From assembly GCF_034541975.1 (NCBI RefSeq), contig NZ_JAVYJM010000001.1: a stretch of DNA of 64,000 nucleotides; one strand, written 5' to 3'. The DNA is from Dermacoccus abyssi (lineage in GTDB: Bacteria; Actinomycetota; Actinomycetes; Actinomycetales; Dermatophilaceae). Position 1 is the first letter of the stretch; each line of letters begins with the position of its first letter. Shown here piece by piece: positions 32,917 to 42,800 of the stretch. Under the pieces are notes generated by a model. That model was not told the origin of the DNA. It did not search any database and was given only the letters and a program-made list of their open reading frames with translations. Position numbers and translations under genes: made by a program.

Positions 32917-35364
32917 CTAACGGCGCTTATTCTTCCCGCGCAGCCTCTTCGTTGGTCGTCGCGCGGACGGCGGAGTGGGCCTGCTTGCTCGCCCAACGGG
33001 CTGCAAGCCCATCTCTTCCACTGATCGATCGAGGTCAGGATCGGAACCCGGCGGGTTCGTTAGGTAGATGAAGTCGAGAAGATCTCCTTCGGTGTCGAGG
33101 AGCAGACCGTACGCGCGATCCGATTGCAGCTGGTACCCCTTGACGCGCACATACTGTGATAGCTGATCGCGGTAGGCGAGGATGTTTCCGGTCTCCGGCG
33201 ATACTCCAACGAACACAGTGGGATGCCCCCACAGGCCCGCGAAAGACATGAGCATGTCGTGGTACCTGCCGTCCGCGGAGGCCCTCCGACAACACTCGCG
33301 AATGCCTTTCACAAGCCGTGTCTGCGTTTCACCGGCGAGGCCGAGCAGATCAGTCGTGCATCGCAACCAGCCGGACTCGCTCAGGTCAGCTATCGCATCG
33401 AGGACCGGGACGATCTCGGCAGCGATGTTGAAAGTGGGTTTCGCGGGTCGCGCTTCAAACTCGGGAATCTGATCACGCAGGTACCACTCGCTCAGCGGTT
33501 GGCAGTGATCGGCAACCATCGTCCCGACTGCACTCTCGTCGCGTGGTCTTCTGTCCCGGGCCTTCGCTGGAGGGGCGGATACGTGTTCACGCCGCACTTC
33601 GTCCGGATCATCGTCGACGTAAAGGTCTCCGCCGAGGAACAACATGAAGAGATCGAGTTCATCGGCCCCGCGGTAGAACGTGGCGACTCCACTGTCAGTC
33701 CGGCGTCGCAGATACAGAAGAAACTCACTGGGCCAATCGCAGATCTCTGCGATCACCATCAAGTCATGCAATGACGCAACCCAGGGAGGCCGCCGCTCAG
33801 CGAGCAGTCCAGCAGCCTGAAGATCTCCGATGGCGACACCGAGCGGACCGACATCGTCCAGCAAGACGATGACCGAACGCACCTCGCGGACCTGCGACAG
33901 GTCTAGCCATGAGTCCGGTGCGAGCCAGACGCCTCCGTTCAGTTCGATCAGTCGCTGCAACCGTACGGCTTGATTGTTGGCGTCGCCGATCGTCGCCTTC
34001 AGATCGGATTCGAGTCTGCGAACGTCGCCACGTCGAGACTGACTAGCGACGGATTTCGCCTTCACCTCGACAACGATCGCGACATCATCGACCAAGAAGC
34101 GACCGTCTCCCTCGACACGGTCTGCCACGCGGTTCACGTCGCTGCATCCTGCGTCGAGCCCAGCCTCGCTCCGTCCCTTCTTCGGCGCGTAGTAGTGGAA
34201 ACCCGAATGAAGCGCCGCGCACCCGAGAATACGTTCGAGACTCGCGATGGCAAGGCTCTCGCTCACCGACTGCCGAGCCCGCTGGTCGTAGCGCCGCATG
34301 TCGGACGCGTGCGGCGCGAGTGCTCGCTCAAGTACTCGGCGCAGCGAGTCGAGCCCAGGATCGTTGACCGTCGACACGAAGGCACCTGCGCCGTCCGCAA
34401 CGAGCGGAGTGATGAGGAACGGATTGGTGGCTGTGAGGAGATCAAAGACTCTCGTTCCTGCAGCGATCGAATCGTCAAAGACTTGGGAGTACGAGTTCAG
34501 GACGGTGAGAGCTTTCGTCTCGTCTAGCTGGCCAGCTTCGGCAAGTTCGCTGGCCCGGATCGTCGCCCGCTTCCCGGGCAGGAACATGAAGTCGATCATC
34601 GCCTCTCGGAAACGGGCGATCACATGTTCTGGCATCTCTTCTGCGGAGACGCCCTGGTACTCGAGCATGATGTCGCCGGTCTCATCACGGAGACTTGTCA
34701 TCCGATCTGCAGAAATAGCTTTCAGAGCATCACGGACACCCACCACGTCGTCGTACCCGTAGCCCAGATGCTGAATCATGAGCCCCTCGACCACGGGATG
34801 CTGGAAGAGACGACGCTCCTGCTCATCTCGGATGTGGTCGTACTGAAGGTTTCGAATGTTCAGCACGGCAGCCTGGTACTCCGACGCAAGACGCGCCAAG
34901 ACATGCTCGCTGAGATAGGCCTCATACGGCTGCCGGTACGTCGCCAGTCGCGCGAGCCGCTTGGCGCGCGCGTGCAGCTCTGCGATCTGCTCGTGCGGAC
35001 GGGTCTCCTCACGCGGGACTTCGCTCGGCTTCCGACTAGAGCGAGAAAGCAGCATGGCAGCTACCAACTCCACGGCCAACGCAGACCCGCCTGGCACGGT
35101 CACTCGTGGATCGGGAACCGGGGGGAACTCACGCATCCGCATCAGCTCAATCACGTCGAACGCGTCAGCCTCCGCAACAAGAACAAGCATCGCGGAAGTC
35201 TCAAGCTCCACCTGCTCGCGCAGAACTGACCGCACGTCCGCGACGGACTCGCAGCCAGAGAACAGCGACAGCTCTCGCGCCGGGTCCCCGTAGTCCTCGA
35301 CGTCGATATCACCAAGCACTCGCCCAAGCCTTGCCGAGCCCCCACTCGCTCCAGCCCCGATCAT
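32917..35364 (-). CDS. PD-(D/E)XK-like nuclease-domain protein (815 aa), possible defence factor
   Basis: Large soluble protein with no recognised full-length family. Residues about 380-475 carry a restriction-fold core: a conserved helix ending GCAALHSGFHYYAP, then FLVDDVAIVVEVKAKS (candidate D426/D427, E433, K435), then LESDLKATIGDANNQAVRLQRL. This E-V-K arrangement is that of PD-(D/E)XK nucleases. The N-terminal 370 residues are mainly helical, the C-terminal 340 mixed, and the tail is strongly basic (RRPTKRLRGKNKRR). No ATPase motif. ATG at 35364 has GGAAGGGG upstream. It is divergent from the 1320-aa gene across a 212-nt control region. The nuclease call is an inference from motifs. Confidence 0.6.
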   Translation of the reverse strand: MIGAGASGGSARLGRVLGDIDVEDYGDPARELSLFSGCESVADVRSVLREQVELETSAMLVLVAEADAFDVIELMRMREFPPVPDPRVTVPGGSALAVELVAAMLLSRSSRKPSEVPREETRPHEQIAELHARAKRLARLATYRQPYEAYLSEHVLARLASEYQAAVLNIRNLQYDHIRDEQERRLFQHPVVEGLMIQHLGYGYDDVVGVRDALKAISADRMTSLRDETGDIMLEYQGVSAEEMPEHVIARFREAMIDFMFLPGKRATIRASELAEAGQLDETKALTVLNSYSQVFDDSIAAGTRVFDLLTATNPFLITPLVADGAGAFVSTVNDPGLDSLRRVLERALAPHASDMRRYDQRARQSVSESLAIASLERILGCAALHSGFHYYAPKKGRSEAGLDAGCSDVNRVADRVEGDGRFLVDDVAIVVEVKAKSVASQSRRGDVRRLESDLKATIGDANNQAVRLQRLIELNGGVWLAPDSWLDLSQVREVRSVIVLLDDVGPLGVAIGDLQAAGLLAERRPPWVASLHDLMVIAEICDWPSEFLLYLRRRTDSGVATFYRGADELDLFMLFLGGDLYVDDDPDEVRREHVSAPPAKARDRRPRDESAVGTMVADHCQPLSEWYLRDQIPEFEARPAKPTFNIAAEIVPVLDAIADLSESGWLRCTTDLLGLAGETQTRLVKGIRECCRRASADGRYHDMLMSFAGLWGHPTVFVGVSPETGNILAYRDQLSQYVRVKGYQLQSDRAYGLLLDTEGDLLDFIYLTNPPGSDPDLDRSVEEMGLQPVGRASRPTPPSARRPTKRLRGKNKRR

Positions 35365-35437
35365 GCCCGCCCCTTCCAGCCGCCTCCGCGTGGCGGCGGT
35401 GATAGAGCTAGTCAAGCTGCGCCCACAGCCCCGTCCG

Positions 35438-35461
35438 CTTTGACACGCTAGGCGGTCAAAG
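35438..35461. promoter_or_regulatory. Perfect operator-like dyad CTTTGAC-N10-GTCAAAG
   Basis: 7-bp perfect arms with a 10-bp spacer (24 bp, about two helical turns) in the divergent intergenic region, about 74 nt from the start of the 815-aa gene and 115 nt from that of the 1320-aa gene. Confidence 0.6.
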
Positions 35462-35470
35462 ATCCCATGT

Positions 35471-35488
35471 GGTATTCGCTGCAATACC
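35471..35488. promoter_or_regulatory. Second dyad GGTATT-N6-AATACC
   Basis: 6-bp perfect arms with a 6-bp spacer, overlapping the 20-nt repeat; a second candidate operator in the same control region. Confidence 0.45.
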
Positions 35489-35495
35489 CCCTATG
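35476..35495 (+). repeat. 20-nt repeat, copy 2
   Basis: Identical to 30318-30337. Here its left part completes a dyad, which the first copy does not. Confidence 0.8.
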
Positions 35496-35561
35496 GCATC
35501 CAGGCACGGGTGCGAGCGCGAGTGCGCGGCACCATGGCTCAAATACACAAAGTCCACAATT

Positions 35562-35570
35562 TGTTATACT
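35562..35570 (+). promoter_or_regulatory. Extended -10 promoter TGTTATACT, leaderless
   Basis: An extended -10 element (TG-N-TATACT) ends 6 nt before the ATG at 35577, in the most A/T-rich stretch of the island. A short inverted repeat ATAC-TTATG-GTAT overlaps the -10 box and the start codon and could be a repressor site. Confidence 0.6.
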
Positions 35571-35576
35571 TATGGT

Positions 35577-38500
35577 ATGAAGAGTGAAGATGACCTCACG
35601 GCGTTCCTGAACGTTCGCGACACCGCAAATCTTCTTGGGGTACACGAGAACACGGTCAGGAACTGGGTCACGGCGGGCACCCTCGTATCGGCGCGTGTGC
35701 CTGGCTCGAAGCAGCATCGCTTCGCTCGAGAAGAGGTAATGCGTCTTCAGAAGGAACGTGGCTCAAGCGTTTCGTCGGTTGCGCCCGCGCTCCGCACGGA
35801 CGGGCCGGAGCTCATAACCGCCAACGAACTGAACATCTGGGCTGCTCGCGATGATGCGAAGACCGCCTTTCCCGAGTTGATGCGTCGTCTTCTCGCGGTG
35901 ACTCCCGGCGTCAGCAGTCTGCAAGTCCGTGCTCACGAAGGTGTGGCTGCGCCTGGCTGGGACGGCACCGCCACATCTGCAGGTAGCACTTACCTCCCGG
36001 CCGGTGAGCTGCGCTTCGAGTTCGGCACCGACGCCAGCCCGAAGGGAAAAGCTCAGAGCGACTACGACAAACGAGTGCTCTCGCTGCCCGCTGATGCGAG
36101 TTCGATCTTTGTCTTCGCCACGCCGCGGAGCTGGGCTGGTGGTATCGCGTGGGCTTCCGATCGCGCCTCAGAGAAGAAGTTCTCTGACGTGAAGGCTATC
36201 GATGCGCACACTCTGGAGAGTTGGCTCCAGGAGTCGCCGTCCGTGCATCGTTGGATTTCGGAACGACTGGGCTACCGACCGCGAGACGCACAGACCATCG
36301 AACGGTGGTGGAAGGCGTTTCAGGGTCGCACGACGGTGGCGCTCCCGGCTGACTTCTTCGCGGCTGGACGCACCGCTGAGGCCGACGAGTTGCGTGCAAC
36401 CCTTACTGCTGCAGGATCCGGCGATGCGATCTTGGCCATTCAAGCGCCGTGGCGCGATGAGGCCCTTGCCTTCACGTTCGCCGCCTTGGCTGCGCAGAAC
36501 GACCTTCTGTACCGGGCCATTGTTGTCACCGATAGCGCCGCCTGGCAGCGGCTGACCGAATCGCGGTCTCCTCTGATTCTCGTTCCGTTGTTTTCCGATG
36601 CGCCCGACCTCGCGGCCGCCGTCGACAACGGACATCGGGTGATCTTGATCGCCGAGTCTGGCGACATCATTCGAAACGCCAAGAAGATTGAGCTCCGCAA
36701 AGTAGACCGCGCAACCGCTCGCGAGGCGCTTAAGGCCGTCGTGGCCGACTCGAACAAGGCCGAGGCGATGGTGGCCCTCGCGCGTCGCAGTGTGCCCGCG
36801 CTCGTTCGTTCGATCGCGCGCGAGCCACGCTTCCGAACCCCGGAGTGGGTCACCAACACCGATCAAGCCTCTATCCTCGCACCGCTCGTTCTGGTTGGTT
36901 CGTGGACGAACGCTGAAGGCGACCTCGCAGTGATCGAAAGGCTGACCGGACGATCACGCGACGATATCGATCGCCTTCTGAAAAGTCTCGCCGGCCGTGC
37001 GGATGCACCGTTCGTTCGTTCGGGCGGCACCTGGCGTGTCACCTCGCCGGCAGAGGCTGCTCTTCTCCTCCTACCGACGCTTACTGATGGTGAACTAGCG
37101 AGGTGGGCCGAGGTTGTCGCAGACGTCCTGTTGACACCGGACCCGTACCAGGGCATGGATGCCGTCGCTCGTCTGACCGCGAGTGCCCAAGGCACCAACC
37201 CGACCCATTCGGAGACGCTCAGGAAAGGCGTGGCGGACGGACTAGCGCTCGCCGCCGCGAGCGACGCCGAGCTTCCCGCTGACCTAGCCATGCAGGGGTG
37301 GGTCAGCCGGCTCGTTCACGATCTACTTCAAGCTGCAAACGCCGACGACACAGGAACGACCTGGGCTCGACTGGCCAGTGTCCTGCCCAGCTTGGCGGAA
37401 GCCGCCCCGGAGGTATTTCAGGATGCGGTTGAACTCGACTTGGACCGCACCGACCCGATTCTTCGCACGATGTTCCAAGACAGCGGCGCGGACACTCTTT
37501 TCGGACCATCGTCGCCACACCCCAACTTGCTGTGGGCACTCGAGACGCTGTGCTGGTCGCCGACCTATTTCGGTCGGGCGGCAGCGCTTCTTGGAAGGCT
37601 GTCCGCACTGGATCCCGGTGGTCGGTTAAGCAATCGTCCGATCGAGAGCCTGCAGAATGTCGCCGCGGGCTGGTTGCCTCAGAGCGGCGCGAGCGTCGAC
37701 GACAAACTCGCCGTCATCGCGCGCCTCATGCAGCGCGAACCCGATGTCGGCTGGAAGCTTGCCCTCGGCGTCTGGCCTGAGAGTCACGCAGTTGCTTTCC
37801 AGCCGCACGCTCCGACGTATCGCGACTGGTCGCCCATCCGGCAATCGGTGACCTATGCGGACTGGGGGCATTTCGTTCATGAGCTCGTGATCCTGGTCAC
37901 CGCCGCTGCTGGGACCGACGCAGCACGCTGGAAAGAGCTTGTTCCGCAGATCGATGAACTGCCACCCCAGGAACGGGTCGCAGTCCTAGCCCAGCTCCGC
38001 GAGGTCATCGGCGCTCAAGACTGGTCTCCCGAAGACGTGTTTGCGGTTTGGGAAACGCTGAGCAGCGAGGCAGATCGGCACGAGGAGTACTCCGACGCCG
38101 AGTGGGCTATGCCCGCTGAGGACGTGGTCACGCTCCGCGAACTTGCCGAAGCACTCGCGCCCACCCAGGACGGGCGACGGTTCTCCAGTCTCTTCGGCTG
38201 GCGGGCTCACGTACCCAATCTCAAGCTGGACGACGAAGGATACGACATAGAACTCGCGCGACTTCAACGCGAGGCGCTCGACCACGTACTTGTGCTCGGC
38301 TCAGACGCACTGCGCTCGCTCACCATCGATGTCAAGACACCCCATGTCGTGGGACGGCTGCTCGCAGGCACGGCCAACCCACCAGATCAAGAGATTCTCG
38401 GGTGGCTGAGTTCATCGGAGTCCAACTTGAATCAAGCAGCGTTGAACTACGTGAGCGTGAAGATCCACGAAGGCGGGATGGAGTGGCTGAAGGAAGCCTT

Positions 38501-39539
38501 CGCAAGCCCGGCGCTTCAGGAGGCTGAAGCTCGAGAGATTCTGATGGCGGCAGTGCCCCTCTCCCGCCAGTACTGGACTGAGGTGTCCTCGCTGGGCGAA
38601 GGACTCGAAGAGGCCTATTGGAAGCGAGCTCAGCCCTTCGCTGCGGCCTCTGACGATCGGGCGGAGGGCGTTCGGCGGTTCGTTCAACATGGTCACCCCT
38701 GGGAGGCGATGGCACTTCTGAGCATCATGCTGCACGAGCATCAGGAACCGGAGATCAGTCTCGTCAAGGAGGTGTTCGAGGCACTACGTCGAGGAGCGGA
38801 GCCGCCCCAGGACACCACGATGAGCGGCTACTACGTCGGCAAACTTCTGGAATACATGGAACAACGGGTGCCCGACGACGTCGAGCTCCCAGGCTACGAG
38901 TTCATGTTCTTTGAGCTTGTCCACGACCATGAGCCTTCGGGCGCCCTCTATCGGGCGCTGAGTAAGGATCCCACTGACTTCGTCAACATGGTGAGGGCCA
39001 TCTTCCGCGCGGAAGGGGAGCCCAAGCGAGCGCCCACACCACAGGAGCAGGCCTTCGCGCATCTATCCTTCTCAGTGCTCCGCAAATGGCGCACGCTCCC
39101 CGGACTCGCGGACGACGGCAGTATCGACGCCGACCACCTCACGGAATGGGTACGCGCCGCCCGCCTTGCCCTCGCGGATAGTGGACGAGCATCGATCGGC
39201 GACGAGCAGATCGGGCAGGTACTTGCCTCGAGCCCTGTTGGGTCAGACGGGGTTTGGCCAGCCGAACCGGTTCGGGAGATCATCGAAAACGTTGGCAATG
39301 CACGGATCGATACGGGCTTGCACATCGGCAAGACCAATCAACGTGGTGTGACTTCGCGTGGCGTGTTCGATGGTGGCGATCAGGAACGTGTGCTCGAACA
39401 GCAATACCGGGAGATGGCTAGCAAGATCGCCACACGGTGGCCACGCACGGCTCGCATCTTGCGGGGCATCGCGGATAGCTATCAGCATGAAGCCCGCCGT
39501 ATCGACGCAGAAGCGGAACGAATGGGCGACGACGGATGA
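35577..39539 (+). CDS. HTH plus REase-like giant protein (1320 aa), putative defence sensor/effector
   Basis: Three visible parts. Residues 10-60: a MerR/excisionase-type DNA-binding domain (NVRDTANLLGVHENTVRNWV, then RFAREEVMRLQKER). Residues about 80-235: a restriction-endonuclease-like module known from large 'ATP-binding' proteins, with ITANELNIWAARDDAKTAFP, APGWDGTA, PAGELRFEFGTD (candidate D129, E148, K156/K158), FVFATPRSW and DAHTLESWLQ. Residues about 260-1320: a long helical region. Where relatives may carry a P-loop, this protein has ILAIQAPWRDEALAF, with no GxxGxGK, so nucleotide binding is doubtful. The fusion of an HTH to this module and the leaderless promoter suggest self-regulation. 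Function unknown. Confidence 0.65.
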   Translation: MKSEDDLTAFLNVRDTANLLGVHENTVRNWVTAGTLVSARVPGSKQHRFAREEVMRLQKERGSSVSSVAPALRTDGPELITANELNIWAARDDAKTAFPELMRRLLAVTPGVSSLQVRAHEGVAAPGWDGTATSAGSTYLPAGELRFEFGTDASPKGKAQSDYDKRVLSLPADASSIFVFATPRSWAGGIAWASDRASEKKFSDVKAIDAHTLESWLQESPSVHRWISERLGYRPRDAQTIERWWKAFQGRTTVALPADFFAAGRTAEADELRATLTAAGSGDAILAIQAPWRDEALAFTFAALAAQNDLLYRAIVVTDSAAWQRLTESRSPLILVPLFSDAPDLAAAVDNGHRVILIAESGDIIRNAKKIELRKVDRATAREALKAVVADSNKAEAMVALARRSVPALVRSIAREPRFRTPEWVTNTDQASILAPLVLVGSWTNAEGDLAVIERLTGRSRDDIDRLLKSLAGRADAPFVRSGGTWRVTSPAEAALLLLPTLTDGELARWAEVVADVLLTPDPYQGMDAVARLTASAQGTNPTHSETLRKGVADGLALAAASDAELPADLAMQGWVSRLVHDLLQAANADDTGTTWARLASVLPSLAEAAPEVFQDAVELDLDRTDPILRTMFQDSGADTLFGPSSPHPNLLWALETLCWSPTYFGRAAALLGRLSALDPGGRLSNRPIESLQNVAAGWLPQSGASVDDKLAVIARLMQREPDVGWKLALGVWPESHAVAFQPHAPTYRDWSPIRQSVTYADWGHFVHELVILVTAAAGTDAARWKELVPQIDELPPQERVAVLAQLREVIGAQDWSPEDVFAVWETLSSEADRHEEYSDAEWAMPAEDVVTLRELAEALAPTQDGRRFSSLFGWRAHVPNLKLDDEGYDIELARLQREALDHVLVLGSDALRSLTIDVKTPHVVGRLLAGTANPPDQEILGWLSSSESNLNQAALNYVSVKIHEGGMEWLKEAFASPALQEAEAREILMAAVPLSRQYWTEVSSLGEGLEEAYWKRAQPFAAASDDRAEGVRRFVQHGHPWEAMALLSIMLHEHQEPEISLVKEVFEALRRGAEPPQDTTMSGYYVGKLLEYMEQRVPDDVELPGYEFMFFELVHDHEPSGALYRALSKDPTDFVNMVRAIFRAEGEPKRAPTPQEQAFAHLSFSVLRKWRTLPGLADDGSIDADHLTEWVRAARLALADSGRASIGDEQIGQVLASSPVGSDGVWPAEPVREIIENVGNARIDTGLHIGKTNQRGVTSRGVFDGGDQERVLEQQYREMASKIATRWPRTARILRGIADSYQHEARRIDAEAERMGDDG

Positions 39540-39882
39540 TGCTCTTCCCCCCAACGACGATGGATCGCCGGATGGCATCGGCGATCAACTCCCGTAGCAC
39601 TCGATCCGCGCCGGGAGGATCTCGCATGCTGGCTGGCTCCCCTGGTCGATTGTGTCGCACAACCGCTTCGACATCGTCAAGCGTCTCGATGAACAGCCCC
39701 CGCTCCTCGGCCGTTTCAACGCGGGTATCGGTGCCGGGTGATCGCTGCATCTCGCAACGATCCTGCCCTCGAAGTCCTTCACTCAAGAGACATGATGATC
39801 CGGACCATACGACTCCGTGCACAGACCCGCCGAACGAAACTGAACACGCGGAGCAGCATGTCCAGCCCAGCGAGGAGGCCGA
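39540..39882. other. 343-nt gap with competing small reading frames
   Basis: Between the two giant genes. A plus-strand frame 39536-39886 (116 codons) overlaps the upstream stop by 4 nt (ATGATG) and the downstream GTG by 4 nt, the pattern of a coupled gene, but its product is Ser/Arg/Pro-rich and its codon use is poor. A minus-strand frame to 39418 (with VETAEERGLFIETLDDVEAV) and a plus-strand fragment (SHNRFDIVKRLDEQPPLLGR) look more protein-like but lack a clear start. I do not call a gene here. Confidence 0.4.
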
Positions 39883-42800
39883 GTGAACATTCCTGATATC
39901 GACTTTGCCCGCGTGCGGTCGTTGGGCGCCGGAGGCCAGCGCGACGGATACGAGCAATTCATCTGCGAGCTGGTCGCGCAAGAGCCCCCGGACGCCGATG
40001 CGAAGTTTGTATCCCTTCACGGAGCCGGAGGCGATGGAGGCGTCGAGTGCTACTGGACCCTTCCCGGCGGCGCCGAGCACGGCTGGCAAGCAAAGTATTG
40101 GACCAGCCACACTGCCGTCGATAAGTCGCAGCTGGACAAGTCCGTCAAAGCCGCTCTCGCCAACCATCCGGCTCTCACCAAGTACACCATTGCCATCCCC
40201 GTAGATCCGACCGGCCGCACTGGTGGCAGAGGGAAATCGCTGCTGGAGAAGATAAATGACCCTGATGGTTGGCTTGAGGGTTGGCAGACGATGGCGGTCG
40301 ACCGCGGCATGACCGTCATCTTCGAGTTCGAATGGGCGACAAACACGGCCACACGCCTAACCCGCTTGGATGCTTCCGGTGCGCAGCGGCGGTATTGGTT
40401 CGACGCCGACGTGCTCTCTCAACAATGGTGGATCGACCGGCTGCGGGACGCGACCGACGCTGCGAGACCGCGGTATACGCCAGAGTTGAACGTGAACGTT
40501 CCCGCCGCTCGAAGCATCGCTGCGCTCTGCTCCGACGATGAGTGGTGGCAGGCCGTCCTCGGTCAAGTCGATGAGCTCACGGAGGCGACACGACGCCTGC
40601 AGCACGCCGGAAACGATGCAACGGCCGCCGACCTGGGCGCCGCGCGCAGCGCCGCCACGACCGTCATCAATGCCCTCAAGACCTGGGAGCGCGCCCGGAC
40701 CGACGCTGAGTTCCGCGGTCTCGACGAGAAACTAACGGCCGCCATCACCGTGGTCAGGGAACAGGAGGCCATAGAGGTCGAGCGGATGAACGCCACGCAC
40801 GAGAACTGGGACAACGCGGGGTGGAGGCAGTACCAGAGCGAATACATGGTCCGTTTCCCAGCGGAAGCCGTCGATTCTCTCCGTGACTTGGAAGGCAGAC
40901 TCGAAACTGCAACCAAGCTCATCATCAGCCCGCTCGGGATGCTCGCCAGCTCTCAAGTTGCGTTGATGACCGGACCCGCCGGCATCGGCAAGACCTACCT
41001 CGCCCTCGATGCCGCCGCCCGCCGCCTTCGGAGAGGTCTGCCCAGCATCGTGATGCACGGTCGCTGGTTCAATGACCACGACCCACTCACTCACCTCCGC
41101 GACGTTCTCCAGATGCCGGCGGACCTGACCAGCGGGGAGACCATCGCGCTGCTGGACCAAAGCGCGCGCGCTGCAGGAGCACCCACCTTGCTCGTCATCG
41201 ACGCGCTCAACGACACCCGCCCGCGGTCGGTGTGGCGGGACAATCTCGATCGCCTCGTCTCCATCGTCACCCGGCACTCTAACGTTCGGCTGCTGCTGAC
41301 CGCACGCACCCACTACGTCAATCAGGTCCTCCCGCCCGGCATGTCTATTCCCCGGTTCGAGCACACGGGGTTCGAGGGTGTCGAGTTCGAGGCGGTCAGC
41401 GAGTATGCCGCGTTCTACGGTCTCGAACCTCCGACGTCACCGCCGATCCACGGCGAGTTCGAGAACCCGCTTTATCTCCGGTTGGTCTGCGAAGCGCTGC
41501 AATCCGATGGCCGCCTCTCGCTCGACCAGGCCAACATGGGGCTGGGTGAGCTCACCAAGATGGTCCTCGACCACGCGAACGAGGCCGTCAGTAATCGCGT
41601 CGACGCATCGGTGTCCGACCAGATCGTTCACCGCGCGATGCACGCTCTGGCCGGCGCTATCGCAGACCAGGGCGGAGCCCCCCTCACCCGCCTCGCTGCG
41701 CATGCCGTGCTGAACCCGATCTGGTCGGACAACAGTGTCGAGAAGTCGCTGCTCGATGGACTCATCGCACAGGGTCTTGTCGAAGAAGACGTCATCCCGG
41801 ACAGAAGCCCTTATGGCACGGACATCATCACCATCACCTTCGAGCGCATCGGCCACCACCTGATCGTCTCCGATGCGCTCGCTCATGTGAACGATGCGGA
41901 TGGCGTCCGCGCCCAGCTGGCCGGTCGCCTCGGGGAGCTCATCGGACTCGACACGACCATCGACGTCGGCCTCCTCGAAGCGACCTCGGTCGTCGTCGCC
42001 GAACGCTTGGGGCTTGAGCTGACCGCCTTCACCGCCGAGATCCCTGACACCGCTGCGCGCGACGCTGCCGTCATCGCCGGCACGGCATGGCGATCTGTGT
42101 CCTCCATCACCTTCGACACGGGCAGCATTATCACCAACGCGTTGCATCGCCGTGAGACCTTCGACGCAGGCCTCACGATGTTGTTCAGGCTCGCAGCTCG
42201 CCCCGGCCACCTGCTCAACGCCGACTTCCTCCATGAGTTCTTCAGTGAACTCACCATGTCGACCCGAGATCAGTTCCTCACCGGGTGGCTGCACACAAGT
42301 CACGACACGAGCGGAGCAGTCGACCGTCTGATCCGCTGGGGAGGCGAGAAGCCGCTCGACCTGGTCGGCACGGAAACCACCCGACTGTGGGTCACCGCAC
42401 TGCTCTGGACGACTAGCGCCACTGATCGCCGCGTTCGCGAGCCAGCCACGATCGCCGCAGCCCGCCTGCTTGCGCGTCACCCTCACCAGGCCGCCGCCCT
42501 GCTCGAACGATTCTGCATCGTCGACGACGAGTGGGTCGTCGAACGCGCGCTTCAGGTCTCCTACTCGGCGCTGCTGGCTAGCGGTAGCGACGCGGACTGG
42601 GGCGCTGCCGCCGAGGTCGTCTCGGCCGCCTTCTTCGCACCCTCCGCAGACCTCACCCCCAACGCCGCCGTTCGCGACGCCGCCCGCTGCATTCTCGAAG
42701 CGGCACTCGATCGCGAAGCGCTCCCCGCAGAGGTGACGCCCGACCATTTCCGCCCCCCTTACACCAGCACCTGGCCACTCACCTGGCCCACGGAAGAGGA

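Noticed and set aside
36420..36480. Walker A motif in the 1320-aa protein
   Set aside because: The segment ILAIQAPWRDEALAF has no GxxxxGK[ST]; I do not call it an ATPase.
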